A DNA stretch of 64,000 nt from Mesostigma viride (taxonomy: Eukaryota; Streptophyta; Mesostigmatophyceae; Mesostigmatales; Mesostigmataceae), in assembly GCA_009746045.1 (NCBI GenBank), contig RPFO01000154.1, positions 109,646-173,645 on the forward strand, in the 5' to 3' direction. Position 1 is the stretch's first letter. Every line of letters begins with the position of its first letter. A program made the position numbers and the translations under genes. The notes under the pieces were generated by a model. The model saw only the letters and a program-made list of their open reading frames with translations. It did no database searches and had not been told where the DNA came from. Shown in pieces: positions 1-10,066 of this stretch.

Positions 1-2415
1 GGAAGAGGAAGAAGAAGAGGCCGGACCAGAGGCCTCCATATGTCCCTGCCCCTGCTCATGCCCCACCCCATGGCCCTGCCCCTGCTCATGCCCCTGCCCC
101 TGCCCCTGCCCCTGCTCGTGCTGCGCGTGCAGGATGCCAATGGATCGCAAACCCTCCTCGAGCGCCGTGAAGAAGTGTACGACCGTGTCCTCCACACTCG
201 TCAACAGACCGCCACTAGCGCCGCCGCTGCTATCGATAGCAGCGGCCCCTTGGCCACGCCCCGCATGGGATCCTGCCTCTGCGTGGGCGGACGGAACTGC
301 CTTTCCGTGCTCAAGAGAAGAACGTTCCCCATTCTCCTCGTGAATATAATCACTTTGCGAGGTGCCATCCTCCCCCCCCTGCTCCCCCTCTCCCCCCTCC
401 TCCCCTTCATACTCCGCTGGTGCAGAGCTGGCTCTGTGTCCTTGCGCCCGATCCCCTCCTGCCGCCACTCTGCCCCCATGCCCACCCACAGGATGGTCAT
501 AAACATCGTCAACGTTGCCATCATGACCTGCCATTTCCTCCCCCCCCGCCCCATCCTCTGCCTCCTCTTCCGCCTCCATGCCCACCTCGTCCGCATGCTC
601 CCCCAACCCATGCACCTTCGGGCCCTGGCCGGCACCATGGGCCCCCTGCGCGCCCCAGCCATGCTGGCCCAGCCCACCACCTTGACCACCCTGGCCATGA
701 GGCCCCCACCGCTTGTCCCCCACAGTGTCGCCCCCACGCTGCGCCAGGTGTCCAAACCCCGGCACACCGCCGTGGGCATGGTCACCAAACCCCTGCCGGA
801 CGCCAGCACCGCCACCACCTGGCATGACATCAGGCCGGACACCACCCACCACGCCTCTGCCCTCCGTCCCCACATACCCCCGCGATGGCAGCATGTGCCG
901 CTGCTGGCCAACCCCCGCCCCTTGGCCTGGCCCACCCCCCACCCCAGCCCTCGCCCCCATCTCCCCGCCCGCCCCCCATCCTGAATGCAACCGTGCCCCC
1001 GACCCTTTCTGCCCGGCGCCACCCCCGGCAGCCACCCGCCCAGGGAGCTCCCTGGGACCAAACCTGGGCTTGAGCGCCCCCTGCTCGCCATGGTGGTATG
1101 GGTGGCGGTAGACCTGCTGCGACCCACTAAAGCTGGCGTCATGCACGCCATGCTCCTGTTGCGGACGGTAGGAACCACGCGCCCCTTGCTGTCCCGCACG
1201 CATTTGTCCACCGTGCTGTCCCGCGTGAGTACGTGCCCCTTGCCACCGCGGCAGGAAGGCATGCTCGGATGCTGCCACGCCCTGGCCGCGTTGCATGTGG
1301 GGGAGTAACTGCCCTGCGTGACCGCTTCTGGCATCCTCATCCTCATAAGCGCCACCATCCTCATAAGCAGCGCCATCAGCAGTAACATCGTCATCACGAT
1401 CAGAAGCATCGTCATCACCATCGGAATAGCCGTGGGCACTTGAGGCTACGCCATCGTGCCCATGGCTGAGCGCGTGAGCATGGGCATGGCCACCAGCAGC
1501 AACAGGAGGGACCGTTGCCGCTGCATGGGCACCTGCTTTGGCAGCACTGCCGGCCGTACCTGCTCCCATTCCCGCCTTGCTGGCCACTGCGCCGCCCCCC
1601 GTGTCCCCCTTGTGCGTGCGCGAGGGGATCACGCCCCAGCCCTTGAAGTGGTCCGGCAGGGACACCCTGGGCACCAGGTTCCAGAGCGAGGGCAGCGTGA
1701 CCGAAATTGTCAAGTCCACGCCGGGGAGTCCTGAGCGCAGCTTAGACGTGTACGAGGTCTTCTCTGGCTCGCGGTGGTGGTCGTTCAGCAACAGGAACAC
1801 GACGCAGGAGAGAGCGAAGAGCGCCAGCATGCAAAAGGCCGGCCGCCAGCGGAAGGGGGCAACGATGCAGCGGATGAGGAACTTGGCGGTTAGCCAAAGC
1901 GCGCGGATGATCCAAGAGATGATGCGTATCAGAGTGCGCGGGTGGAGGAATCGAGACGAGCCGCCCTTGTCGCGCGGGTGGTGCCGGTGCCGACGGTGCC
2001 GAGCGGCGCGGGCAACGCCGGCTCGCCGCCTCATTAGCCCCCGCTCGTCGGTTTCTTCGCCGGACAGGAAGGCGTCGTCCGAGCCGCTCCCGGAATCCTC
2101 TTCATCATCCGAGATGGTTTTGTACATTTGTCGCTTGGCAATTTCCCAGACGCTGCAGGGCAGGCAGGTGAGGCACCAAATGAACGACAAGAAAGCATTG
2201 GGCCGTCGATGGCCTCGATGCCGGCCACGGCTACGCTGGTCCCTCTTACCACTGCGACTTGAAGGGCCTGTATCATCATCGGAACAAGGATCTGGCAGTC
2301 CAGTCGCGGGCCTTAAACGAAGGCTGTTGTCGCCACGGGCGAGAATGTTGGCAGCATCTTGCTCTGTTTGCACGCATGCACTGACAGTACCTGGTTCTTC
2401 AACTCTAGATGCCAT
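1..2415 (-). CDS. Large type II membrane protein, Gly/His-rich, partial (runs off left edge)
   Basis: Reading the minus strand from the ATG at 2415, I find one frame open for 805 codons to the window edge. An in-frame TAA five codons upstream supports this start. The first 190 residues are hydrophilic, with an acidic serine cluster (about 103-125) and Arg/His-rich stretches. A single hydrophobic segment at about residues 193-210 (FCMLALFALSCVVFLLL) follows, which suggests a type II signal-anchor protein. After a short conserved-looking stretch (about 220-265) the lumenal part becomes very rich in Gly, His, Gln and Asp, and ends at the edge in short GQGQ/GHEQ repeats. The topology resembles Golgi glycosyltransferases, but no catalytic domain is visible, so I assign no function. 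Shorter overlapping ORFs here are shadows of this frame. It shares a promoter region with the divergent transporter gene. Confidence 0.72.
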   Translation of the reverse strand, partial: MASRVEEPGTVSACVQTEQDAANILARGDNSLRLRPATGLPDPCSDDDTGPSSRSGKRDQRSRGRHRGHRRPNAFLSFIWCLTCLPCSVWEIAKRQMYKTISDDEEDSGSGSDDAFLSGEETDERGLMRRRAGVARAARHRRHRHHPRDKGGSSRFLHPRTLIRIISWIIRALWLTAKFLIRCIVAPFRWRPAFCMLALFALSCVVFLLLNDHHREPEKTSYTSKLRSGLPGVDLTISVTLPSLWNLVPRVSLPDHFKGWGVIPSRTHKGDTGGGAVASKAGMGAGTAGSAAKAGAHAAATVPPVAAGGHAHAHALSHGHDGVASSAHGYSDGDDDASDRDDDVTADGAAYEDGGAYEDEDARSGHAGQLLPHMQRGQGVAASEHAFLPRWQGARTHAGQHGGQMRAGQQGARGSYRPQQEHGVHDASFSGSQQVYRHPYHHGEQGALKPRFGPRELPGRVAAGGGAGQKGSGARLHSGWGAGGEMGARAGVGGGPGQGAGVGQQRHMLPSRGYVGTEGRGVVGGVRPDVMPGGGGAGVRQGFGDHAHGGVPGFGHLAQRGGDTVGDKRWGPHGQGGQGGGLGQHGWGAQGAHGAGQGPKVHGLGEHADEVGMEAEEEAEDGAGGEEMAGHDGNVDDVYDHPVGGHGGRVAAGGDRAQGHRASSAPAEYEGEEGGEGEQGGEDGTSQSDYIHEENGERSSLEHGKAVPSAHAEAGSHAGRGQGAAAIDSSGGASGGLLTSVEDTVVHFFTALEEGLRSIGILHAQHEQGQGQGQGHEQGQGHGVGHEQGQGHMEASGPASSSSSS

Positions 2416-3293
2416 GCTGAGCCTCCGTTACAAGTCTAAAGCATGCTGTCTGCGTCATACTCGACCATCACTATCAAACGTTCGTGCCACAGTGCACGCA
2501 AGTGGACGACCTCTGGTTCGGCACCTCATGCTCAGCAATAAAGGTACAGCTTTAGCATGCTCAGCATTTTTATGCACTCAGATGTCCCTACAACAAGGAA
2601 AGACGCGCACGTAGAGCTGCAACAAAAACGTCTCACAAAGTACATTCCCCATTCCTGCTTTTATCAACTCGTATTTCAACCGTGGGACGCCTTCGTGGCC
2701 TCATTGTAAGGAAAAAATGCTGGCTGTCATTTTGCGTGCAATGACGTTGAATTCTGGCGCTGGCTCATGGTGCGCCAGGCAAGATCTGGCATGCCGAATT
2801 TCTGGTGAGCGCTACTATGTTGAGACTTCAGTACCAAAGGTTTTTTGGCGTCCATTCCCGAGTAATGGAGTAGCCTGACCTGGCCATGACTCAACACGAG
2901 CTTAACTAGGCTACTACGACCCAGCCAGAAACATCAGGCGTGACGGCTTGACGTGACAAGATTTCCGGAGGTCTGGGCGCGCGTTCAAAAAATAATACAC
3001 TGGCACTCCACACTCGGGCATAATTATGCCAAATAATTAGTGGTCGGGCCACTGCAGGCTCTGCAGGCAAGACTTCAGAGCTATTGAACTAAGCTATCAA
3101 ACTAGAACTCGCCATGGCGTGCTCGCATACCCAATTTCACTTATGACTGTTTGCACCCCAAACCGTATGCATCAGGCATTTCCCTGAGTGCAGCCTTGGT
3201 AATGTGGGGCCGCGCAACCATGTGGCCATCAGGCCTGTGCTGTCTCGAATTAGTTGGTATCCTAGCTGGTCAGGTGTAGATTGACATCAATAA
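2416..3293. promoter_or_regulatory. Divergent intergenic region between membrane protein and transporter
   Basis: This 878-bp interval lies between two genes transcribed away from each other, so it must hold both 5' untranslated regions and both promoters. I see no convincing TATA box, repeat or ORF in it. Its base composition is more AT-rich than the flanking exons. Confidence 0.5.
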
Positions 3294-4520
3294 ATGGCTG
3301 GTGCTGCGTTTAAGCTGTCCTTGCCTACAGGGAGAGAAACACTACTGCCAGGACCGGCACGCTCACCCTCCCCCCGACCTCGCCATAAACTTGGCCTAGC
3401 GGTCGCTGTGGCATACATGCTCTGCGCAGTCCTGCTTGTTTTATTCAACAAATCGGCTTTGTCAGGCTACAACTTCAAGCACGTAAACTTTCTAACATGC
3501 CTCCAGCTAGCTGTGTCAAATTGTCTCCTGGCTTTTCTAAACCGGCTGGGGGTGATCTCCTTCTCGGACGCCAAAAAACTCCCTCCGTCTGGCAAGAAAG
3601 AGAACCTTCCCTTGTTTCCGCCACGCTCCGTATACCTGGACGCATCACCCCTCGCGGCAACCTATCTACTGTACATGATTTTCGGGATGCTCGCCTTGAA
3701 AGCCGTAGACATCCCCATGTACACCACGCTCCGCCGCACCACGGTCGCGTTCACCATGGCGGCCGAATTCCTCGTGTCCGGCAAACTCCACACGAAAGGG
3801 GTCGTCCTTAGCGTCGCCATCATGGTGGCCGGCGCGCTGTTCGCGGGCATCCACGACCTGGCCTTCAGCATGGTCGGCTACCTCACGGTCATGGCGTCCA
3901 ACTGCACGACTGCGCTCTACTTGGTGGCTATCGCCAGGGTGGGCAAGCGGCTGGGCATGTCGACATTTGGCCTCATGTGGATGAACGGCATCATCTGCGG
4001 GCCCGTCCTGCTCATGTGGATCATCCTCAGCGGCGAGATGTCACGTGTGTGGCAAGACGAGGCCATGTCAAAAGGCCCATTCCAGGCAAGCCGCCTACTC
4101 TTATTATGCCTTTATCCCCCCTGTGTTTCCCTCAAAGTGCGTTGGTGTAGGGGGAGGGGAGGGGGGGTGCAGACAGATGAGTTCCCTTTCCCCTCTCATG
4201 CTGTCATGTCCTAATGTTCTCACGACTGCGTGTGTGCACGTGCACACACACGTTCTGTCCCAATGCTTGGCATGCGGAGGTCTAGGGAAGATTTTATTGA
4301 ATGACAAGAGACTGTCGGAGTGATATTTTTGTTCACACACACACGATACTATACTATTGTGACCCCCCCCCCCCCCCCCCCCCCCCCCCCACACACACAC
4401 ACGCACACACAGGCACGCACACACACGCACGCACGCCCATGTCCACGCCCATGTCCACGCCTAGCTCAACATCCACACATGACTGCCATCACTACCCGAT
4501 ATCCCAAGGCACATGCCATA

Positions 4521-4564
<44 letters not shown>

Positions 4565-7300
4565 CACCAACACCGAGAAAAGGAATCTTAGCTTTGTCAA
4601 GTCCGGACAAACACGCAAGCCAGCCTACAACCACTAGTGCACTCACAACACCCACAACCGCTCATAGCTAATACAATGCCATACAAATACGCCAAGCCAG
4701 CCCAACAACCACTAATGCGCTCACAACACCCACAACCGCTCATAGCTCATGCAATGCCATACAAATACGCCAAGCCAGCCCAACAACCACTATTGCGCTC
4801 ACAACACCCACAACCGCTCATAGCTCATGCAATGCCATACAAACACGCAAGCCAGCCTACAACCACTAGTGCACTCACAACACCCACAACCGCTCATAGC
4901 TAATACAATGCCATACAAATACGCCAAGCCAGCCCAACAACCACTATTGCGCTCACAACACCCACAACCGCTCATAGCTCATGCAATGCCATACAAATAC
5001 GCCAAGCCAGCCCAACAACCACTATTGCGCTCACAACACCCACAACCGCTCATAGCCCATGCAATGCCATACAAACACGCAAGCCAGCCTACAACCACTA
5101 GTGCACTCACAACACCCACAACCGCTCATAGCTAATACAATGCCATACAAATACGCCAAGCCAGCCCAACAACCACTAATGCGCTCACAACACCCACAAC
5201 CGCTCATAGCTCATACAATGCCATACAAATACGCCAAGCCAGCCCAACAACCACTATTGCGCTCACAACACCCACAACCGCTCATAGCTAATACAATGCC
5301 ATACAAATGCGCCAAGCCAGCCCAACAACCACTGATGCGCTCACAACACCCACAACCGCTCATAGCTCATACAACCACTAATGCGCTCACAACACCCACA
5401 ACCGCTTTTGGCATGGCCTCCCACACCTCACCCACCAATCAAGCCAATACCTTCTGGAACCCCCCCATCCTCCTCACCCAAACCCTAAAACCCTATCCCC
5501 CCCCCCCCCCGCTGCCCTCTCCCACGACCGGCAACACCCCTCTCCCCCCCAGGTCATCCTGCTGCTGTCCAGCCTGCTGGCATTCTGCCTCAACTACGCC
5601 ATGTTCCTGAACACGTCTATAAATAGCCCGCTCACCCAGACCGTGTGCGGAAACCTCAAGGACATCGGTGCCGTGCTGCTGGGCATCGTTTTCTTGGGGG
5701 GAACGCCCTTCAACTCGGTGAGGCGTGGCGTTTGCTCCTAGCACGTCAAATGTGGCTTTTTATCCATAGCGAATGAATGTCGCTTTATAACATGCGGCTC
5801 TACCCATGGTGTTTAGGTTTCTCTGACCGCCTTCATGTGACGGCTGAATCTAGCACGCCACCCTCACGGTCAGTGTTCCTATTGCTCAGGGGGACCCCCT
5901 TGGAGTCAGTTGCTTACCATTTGAGCTCCCTAACCATCACACGCCCGATTCAATGTCCACATCCTGGTTTCTGCCTGAAATCTGAAGCAGTTTTTTAAAG
6001 TTTCTCTGTCGGGGGGAAGGAAGGAGTTTTGATGGTTTGCAGAGCTTTGGATAAAGTTTCCGCATGGGAAGAGTCCCGTCATTAAAGTTTAGACGGTTTC
6101 TTATGCCCCTAACCTGATCAATGGTTGTCATAGTGGCGGTGGGATGTGTGCTCTTGACGAGCCCGATGAAAGGTGTAATCATTACTTCTTTCTTGGCATT
6201 TACTAGTTTTAAGGTGGAGGATTGGTAAATGCCCCAAGATAAGGGGGGGATGACCTGGTACACCTAAATGCAATACCTGGGCAAATCTGTACGAAGCTTG
6301 CACTAGCGCAAACAGTAAAGTTCTCGCAAATGGGTACCGTAAACGTAAGCACGACCTTTAAACAGAGCATACCTGCACTAGCTAGCTCTGGGAAAGTGGG
6401 GCCCTCAAATGGGTCCATTATTGCCAAAAAAGGATCCCTCGCAGAGGCTTTTTTGAGGTTTTTGGCATGCATGAGCTGCATTGCCCTAGAATAGACAGCG
6501 TTTTTAAAACAAGTCTTTTGGATGCCTTGGGTGATATTTCACCACCTTTATGGGTTTTGCAACTTGCCAAGCCTGGAAATGCACCGAACCTTGTTTGAAG
6601 GGCTGATTTTTTGCAACCCACTATGTCATTAGGACTTAGCCCAAGCAAATAGGCCGATTTTTAGAGGTGGCTAGCTCAAATTCATGATTAAGGGGGCAGA
6701 AATACCCCCAGATATCGGTATAGCACCTTAAGAAATAGCAAATGTGCTCTAGTCAAAGTGGGCAGGTAAGCTCTCTTGGAACGAGTCAACAAGGTCATGC
6801 AAAAAAATCTGGGTAAAACTGTTAGCAGGTACCTGTTTGGGCCATGTTTGTTTTGGGGGGGCATCTCACGACTTACTAGCTGAAAGCCAAATTATGAGTT
6901 AGATTTGGCGTCGTACACACGCTTTTGGATTCCTTTTTGGAGGCCTTTTGAACCTTTTGAATGAGCTATCGCACCCTTTCAATGGATCTCGCTAGGTGTG
7001 GTGGGTGGGGAAATCACCTGGCAGGTGCGGACTTAACCGATACTCCACCGTAAGTGAGACAACCACTATGGACCATGTCAGGGGGCCATTGTAACCTTGG
7101 AGCTGCCGTACAACGCGCAACCGCCAGACGTACTATCCTGCCTGTGGCCTTGGGATAACAAGTCTTGGGCCATGTTCTGTGTACATGTTCTGTGTGGTGG
7201 GGCGATCCCTTGGTGGCTGCGTGTGGCAGTACAACGTGATGGGGATACTGCTGGGCTTCTCCGGGTCAATCGCGTACGCCTACTGCAAGCTCTTTAATCG
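3294..7300 (+). CDS. Nucleotide-sugar transporter (TPT/NST family, UUAT/SLC35D-like), three exons resolved
   Basis: Exons are 3294-4085, 5553-5717 and 7230-7300; the phases join cleanly. The predicted protein carries nucleotide sugars across the Golgi or ER membrane in exchange for a nucleoside monophosphate. Exon 1 (264 residues) has a short hydrophilic N-terminus, then alternating hydrophobic helices; PMYTTLRR at residues 141-148 is a family hallmark, followed by a D-F-GY motif near 188-196 and an N-TA-YL motif near 203-210. Exon 2 carries the NSPLTQTVCGNLKD block typical of plant UDP-sugar transporters, and exon 3 ends in AYAYCKLFNR. Intron 1 has a GC donor (CAG|GCAAGC at 4086) and an AG acceptor at 5552; introns 2 and 3 have GTGAGG and GTGAGT donors. 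The 342 residues found are near full family length, so only a few C-terminal residues are missing; I could not choose the last exon (one acceptor candidate lies near 7351). Substrate is unknown. Confidence 0.85.
4331..4563. repeat. CA and poly-C simple repeats in transporter intron 1
   Basis: The interval contains a CA run, a poly-C run of nearly 30 bases (about 4363-4390), mixed CA/CG dinucleotides, and a second (CA)n of about 40 bases (4523-4563). All of it lies within intron 1 of the transporter gene. ORFs predicted here are artefacts of the repeats. Confidence 0.9.
4620..5410. repeat. Intronic minisatellite, 76/78-bp unit, about ten copies
   Basis: Near-identical units, each holding a CTCACAACACCCACAACCGC core and an ATGCCATACAAA core, repeat head to tail. 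There are two length classes: 78-bp units with AAATACGCCAAGCCAGCCC, and 76-bp units with AAACACGCAAGCCAGCCT. The short class recurs after every two or so long ones, so a higher-order unit has been amplified. The array lies wholly within intron 1 of the transporter. Because 78 is divisible by three, long ORFs appear, but they are not genes. Confidence 0.93.
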
Positions 7301-8680
7301 GTGAGTGACCATGAGTTTACGTTGGGCCTATCCTTCTTGTTTGATTCTCACAGACTGGTGTGGTTTGGGTGCTATTTCAAGGCGTGCGGTGGTTTCGCGG
7401 GGCGTGCATGGACTCCGACGCGTGCGCCCTGCCGATGGCTGCAGGTGACCTCAGTCAGTGGACTGGGGTCTGCCGTTTTGGAGTTTGCAGGCATTACCGC
7501 GCACAGCTTCCTGAGCCACCCATCACCGTCAAAGCATTATCAAGGAGACAACCAGCGCAGGCCATTATAACACCATCATCAGTTTTAAAATAATAATGTC
7601 ATTTTTTCATGGCGTTGTCTCCTTTGTTTTCGTGGGGGCTGCTCTTCAGCTTGTGTAGTTCCCACCTTGCTTTTGCATGCTCTTCTTGGAAAGAGCCATC
7701 TTGTTAGCATGCAAAGGGAGGGAGGGAGGGAGGGAGGGAGGGAGGGAGGGAGGGAGGGAGGGAGGGAGGGAGGGAGGGAGGGAGGGAGGGAGGGAGGGAG
7801 GGAGGGAGGGAGGGAGGGAAGGAATGCCTATTTTGGTACATTCCATTTTTATATGTTTTCCAAACATGCTGCACATGTCCCGAAGTTCCGCTGTGGTTAT
7901 GTGCATCATTTCTCAAATCTTCTCTTAGGGTTCTGCCTTGGTTTGCAGATAACGCCGTGGTTAAAGTGATGCCGACGCGTACCCATCGGCATGGATGCCG
8001 CAGGCAGCCATGTTGGGTGGGGAGAGCTACCCCGTGATTGTCTCATGGCAACTGGCCAGCTTTTTTTAATGCTGGTTGTTAGTGGCAGTCTTGGATTTGC
8101 GTGCACGGGGCGATTCATGGCGCCCTGTGGGAGGCGTGCTATCCAGCGGGCGCCAAACATCATGTGGGCGATGTGGCTGCCGTCTACCGTGATCATGGCC
8201 GCCATTGCTGGCGTTACGGACTTGCGCCGCCACTTCCCCCCCCACCACATACACACAACCGCACAAGCACATGAGCCGAGTGGCAGACAATGGTTGTTTG
8301 TTGGGGCCTTTTTATCCGAATGGCGGCAAAGCCCGTTGGTGTCATGGGACGCTGTACGAGCTTATGGCGCTACTGCCACCCGCCTAGCACATCTATGGGG
8401 ACGTAATGAATCCGTGGCCAGACGACCAGCACACAACCAAATGGGCATGCAGCCTGACAGCTTGCAGCTGGCACGCCTTCCCTTTTATTCAGGGGCACAC
8501 CGAAAAGGTTGATTGTCTGCGGCTGATGTTGGAAGCATGCGCGGATGTGTGGGAGCAGATCCGTCTTGTTCGCAATGCCAAGTGATTGTAAGCAGTGTGC
8601 CAACTGCCAGTCCGCCACATACCTTGCCCACCTCAGATATTGCAGTGCGCCGCTCAGGATCCGAGGAACGATGGCCAGAG
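7301..8680. other. Downstream flank of transporter, no gene resolved
   Basis: The stretch probably holds the last short exon and the 3' untranslated region of the transporter. It also contains a 33-bp piece matching the Penelope-like element terminus near 7537-7569 (CAAGGAGACAACCAGCG) and a GGGA array. The longest plus ORF here (7991-8512) shows no recognisable domain and no clear coding bias, so I do not call it. Confidence 0.4.
7715..7820. repeat. (GGGA)n microsatellite
   Basis: About 26 uninterrupted copies of the tetranucleotide GGGA run across this interval. It lies downstream of the transporter exons and gives rise to spurious repeat ORFs on both strands. Confidence 0.97.
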
Positions 8681-9030
8681 GATTTCTGGCACAGGTCGGA
8701 CAAATAAAATAAATATTTGTCTCTTTACCCATATTTTATTTATAAATATTGGATATTTAGTCCCCTAAATATTATTTGCTTCGTTCGCCTAACTTGGGGG
8801 GAAATATTTAAATATATTTAGGACGGAACAGCCTTAGGCGGAAAAATATTTAAATATATTTGTCCAGAAGTCTCGTTCACCGGGAAAATATTTAATTATA
8901 TTTGCAGTGGATTGGCCGTTGGGGCTAATTATTTAAATGTATTTAAATACTATTTAAATATCAGGTATTTATAAATGTATTTAAATGTATCAGTATATTT
9001 AATTATCAAGGAGACAAACATTTAAATACA

Positions 9031-9287
9031 TCGAGTGATTTATCTAGTACCAAATCCGAAAGGCTTGCATCACTCCCCGGACAGGAGAACTTTTGCGGAT
9101 GACTGTAGGTGTAAGTTGGCGATGCCATGGTAACCGGAGACGTCCGTCCTATAGTCAGCAAAATTGGTGCGAGAGGTCCCCAGTTCGATTCCGGTCGGAT
9201 TCATTTGCAGATCGCGTTTTTCCGCGTTTTCCGCGGCCCGGCACTGAACGCAAATGGTTTTCACCTTTGCGGAGTGTCTGATCAGAA
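9031..9287 (+). mobile_element. tRNA-related SINE-like element (longest copy)
   Basis: The segment is flanked by the 12-bp direct repeat ATTTAAATACAT (9019-9030 and 9288-9299). It contains a pol III B-box-like sequence, AGTTCGATTCC (about 9181), and upstream a partial A-box-like TATAGTCAGC; TCCGTCC and GGTCGGA can pair around them like an acceptor stem with one mismatch. It ends in GGAGTGTCTGATCAGA. A 145-bp copy of its 3' part, with its own duplication, lies at 36206-36350, and a diverged relative is near 15650. The flanking repeat is AT-rich like the host element, so the exact 5' end is less certain than the 3' end. Confidence 0.55.
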
Positions 9288-9465
9288 TTTAAATACATGC
9301 CTATCCTAGTTGCGCCCTATCCGGAGCGCCCTCCCCCCTTTCCCGCCGTCCGTCACCCGCAGGCCGAAGCCCCTCCCAGAATGCTCCTCTCTCCCACCCA
9401 TTCACTCTCCCACCGATTTACGACCGGCAGATGTGTGAATCAAACGGCCCGACTGACAGGTACAC

Positions 9466-9590
9466 CCGAAAAACCGCATAGACGCGACGCGAGGAACCGA
9501 AAAACCGCATAGACGCGACGCGAGGGAACCGAAAAACCGCATAGACGCGAGGAACCGAAGAACCGCATAGACGCGACGCGAGGGATTGAG
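9466..9590. repeat. Short tandem repeat, about 31-bp unit, four copies
   Basis: Units built on CCGAAAAACCGCATAGACGCG with a variable ACGCGAGG spacer repeat four times. The sequence just upstream (about 9360-9465) is related to 32745-32850, so a dispersed repeat underlies this array. Confidence 0.8.
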
Positions 9591-9839
9591 GCCGTCGGAT
9601 GGTGGAGGCGTTGTCCCCAACCCGAGGGGCGACGGGCTGACTGGGGTAAAGGTGGCGCAAGCCACCGGAGGTGGGCGGGGGCGGCCTAGTGCCTGTGGCG
9701 CGGTGGAACAAAACTCAGTCTAGTACACAGGTCTCACATCGGAATGTCCGATTGCTTGTCCAATTGCGAACAGTCAGTCGGTCAGTCAGTTTATGTTTGC
9801 TCTCGGAGCTTCATGACCAGCCTCCGTTGGAGTATTTAT
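9591..9839. other. Internal segment of the Mutator-like element, no gene
   Basis: This GC-richer segment lies between the tandem repeat and the second AT-rich half of the Mutator-like element. No credible ORF or RNA gene is visible. Confidence 0.4.
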
Positions 9840-10066
9840 TAAGTGAGACAACTATTTAAATTGATTTACTAAAGGGTATTTAAATATCAAGTAAACTAAA
9901 TATAAATATTCTGATATATTTATAAATATATTTGGTTTTCTTGATATTTATAAATATATTTAAATATATTTGCCTCGAAGGGCCCTTTGGCAGAATTCAT
10001 TTAAACGTATTTGTCACGAAAGGCAGTTGCGCTGGAAAATATTTAAATATATTTGATTACCGTCAT

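Noticed and set aside
201-1439. 412-residue minus-strand ORF in a different frame
   Set aside because: It overlaps the longer open frame from 2415, starts at GTG, and shows Arg/Met-rich text typical of a shifted GC-rich frame.
4620-5410. CRISPR-like array
   Set aside because: Units are contiguous with no unique spacers, and the DNA is eukaryotic nuclear.
4637-5610. ORFs with 26-residue HSQHPQPLIA-type repeats
   Set aside because: The 78-bp minisatellite unit is a multiple of three, and the array lies inside an intron of the transporter.
7991-8512. 173-residue plus-strand ORF
   Set aside because: It has no recognised domain, several overlapping frames of similar length, and no clear coding bias.
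9142-9205. Functional tRNA gene
   Set aside because: The B-box-like sequence and acceptor-like pairing exist, but the anticodon arm is missing and the segment is repeated as part of a longer element.
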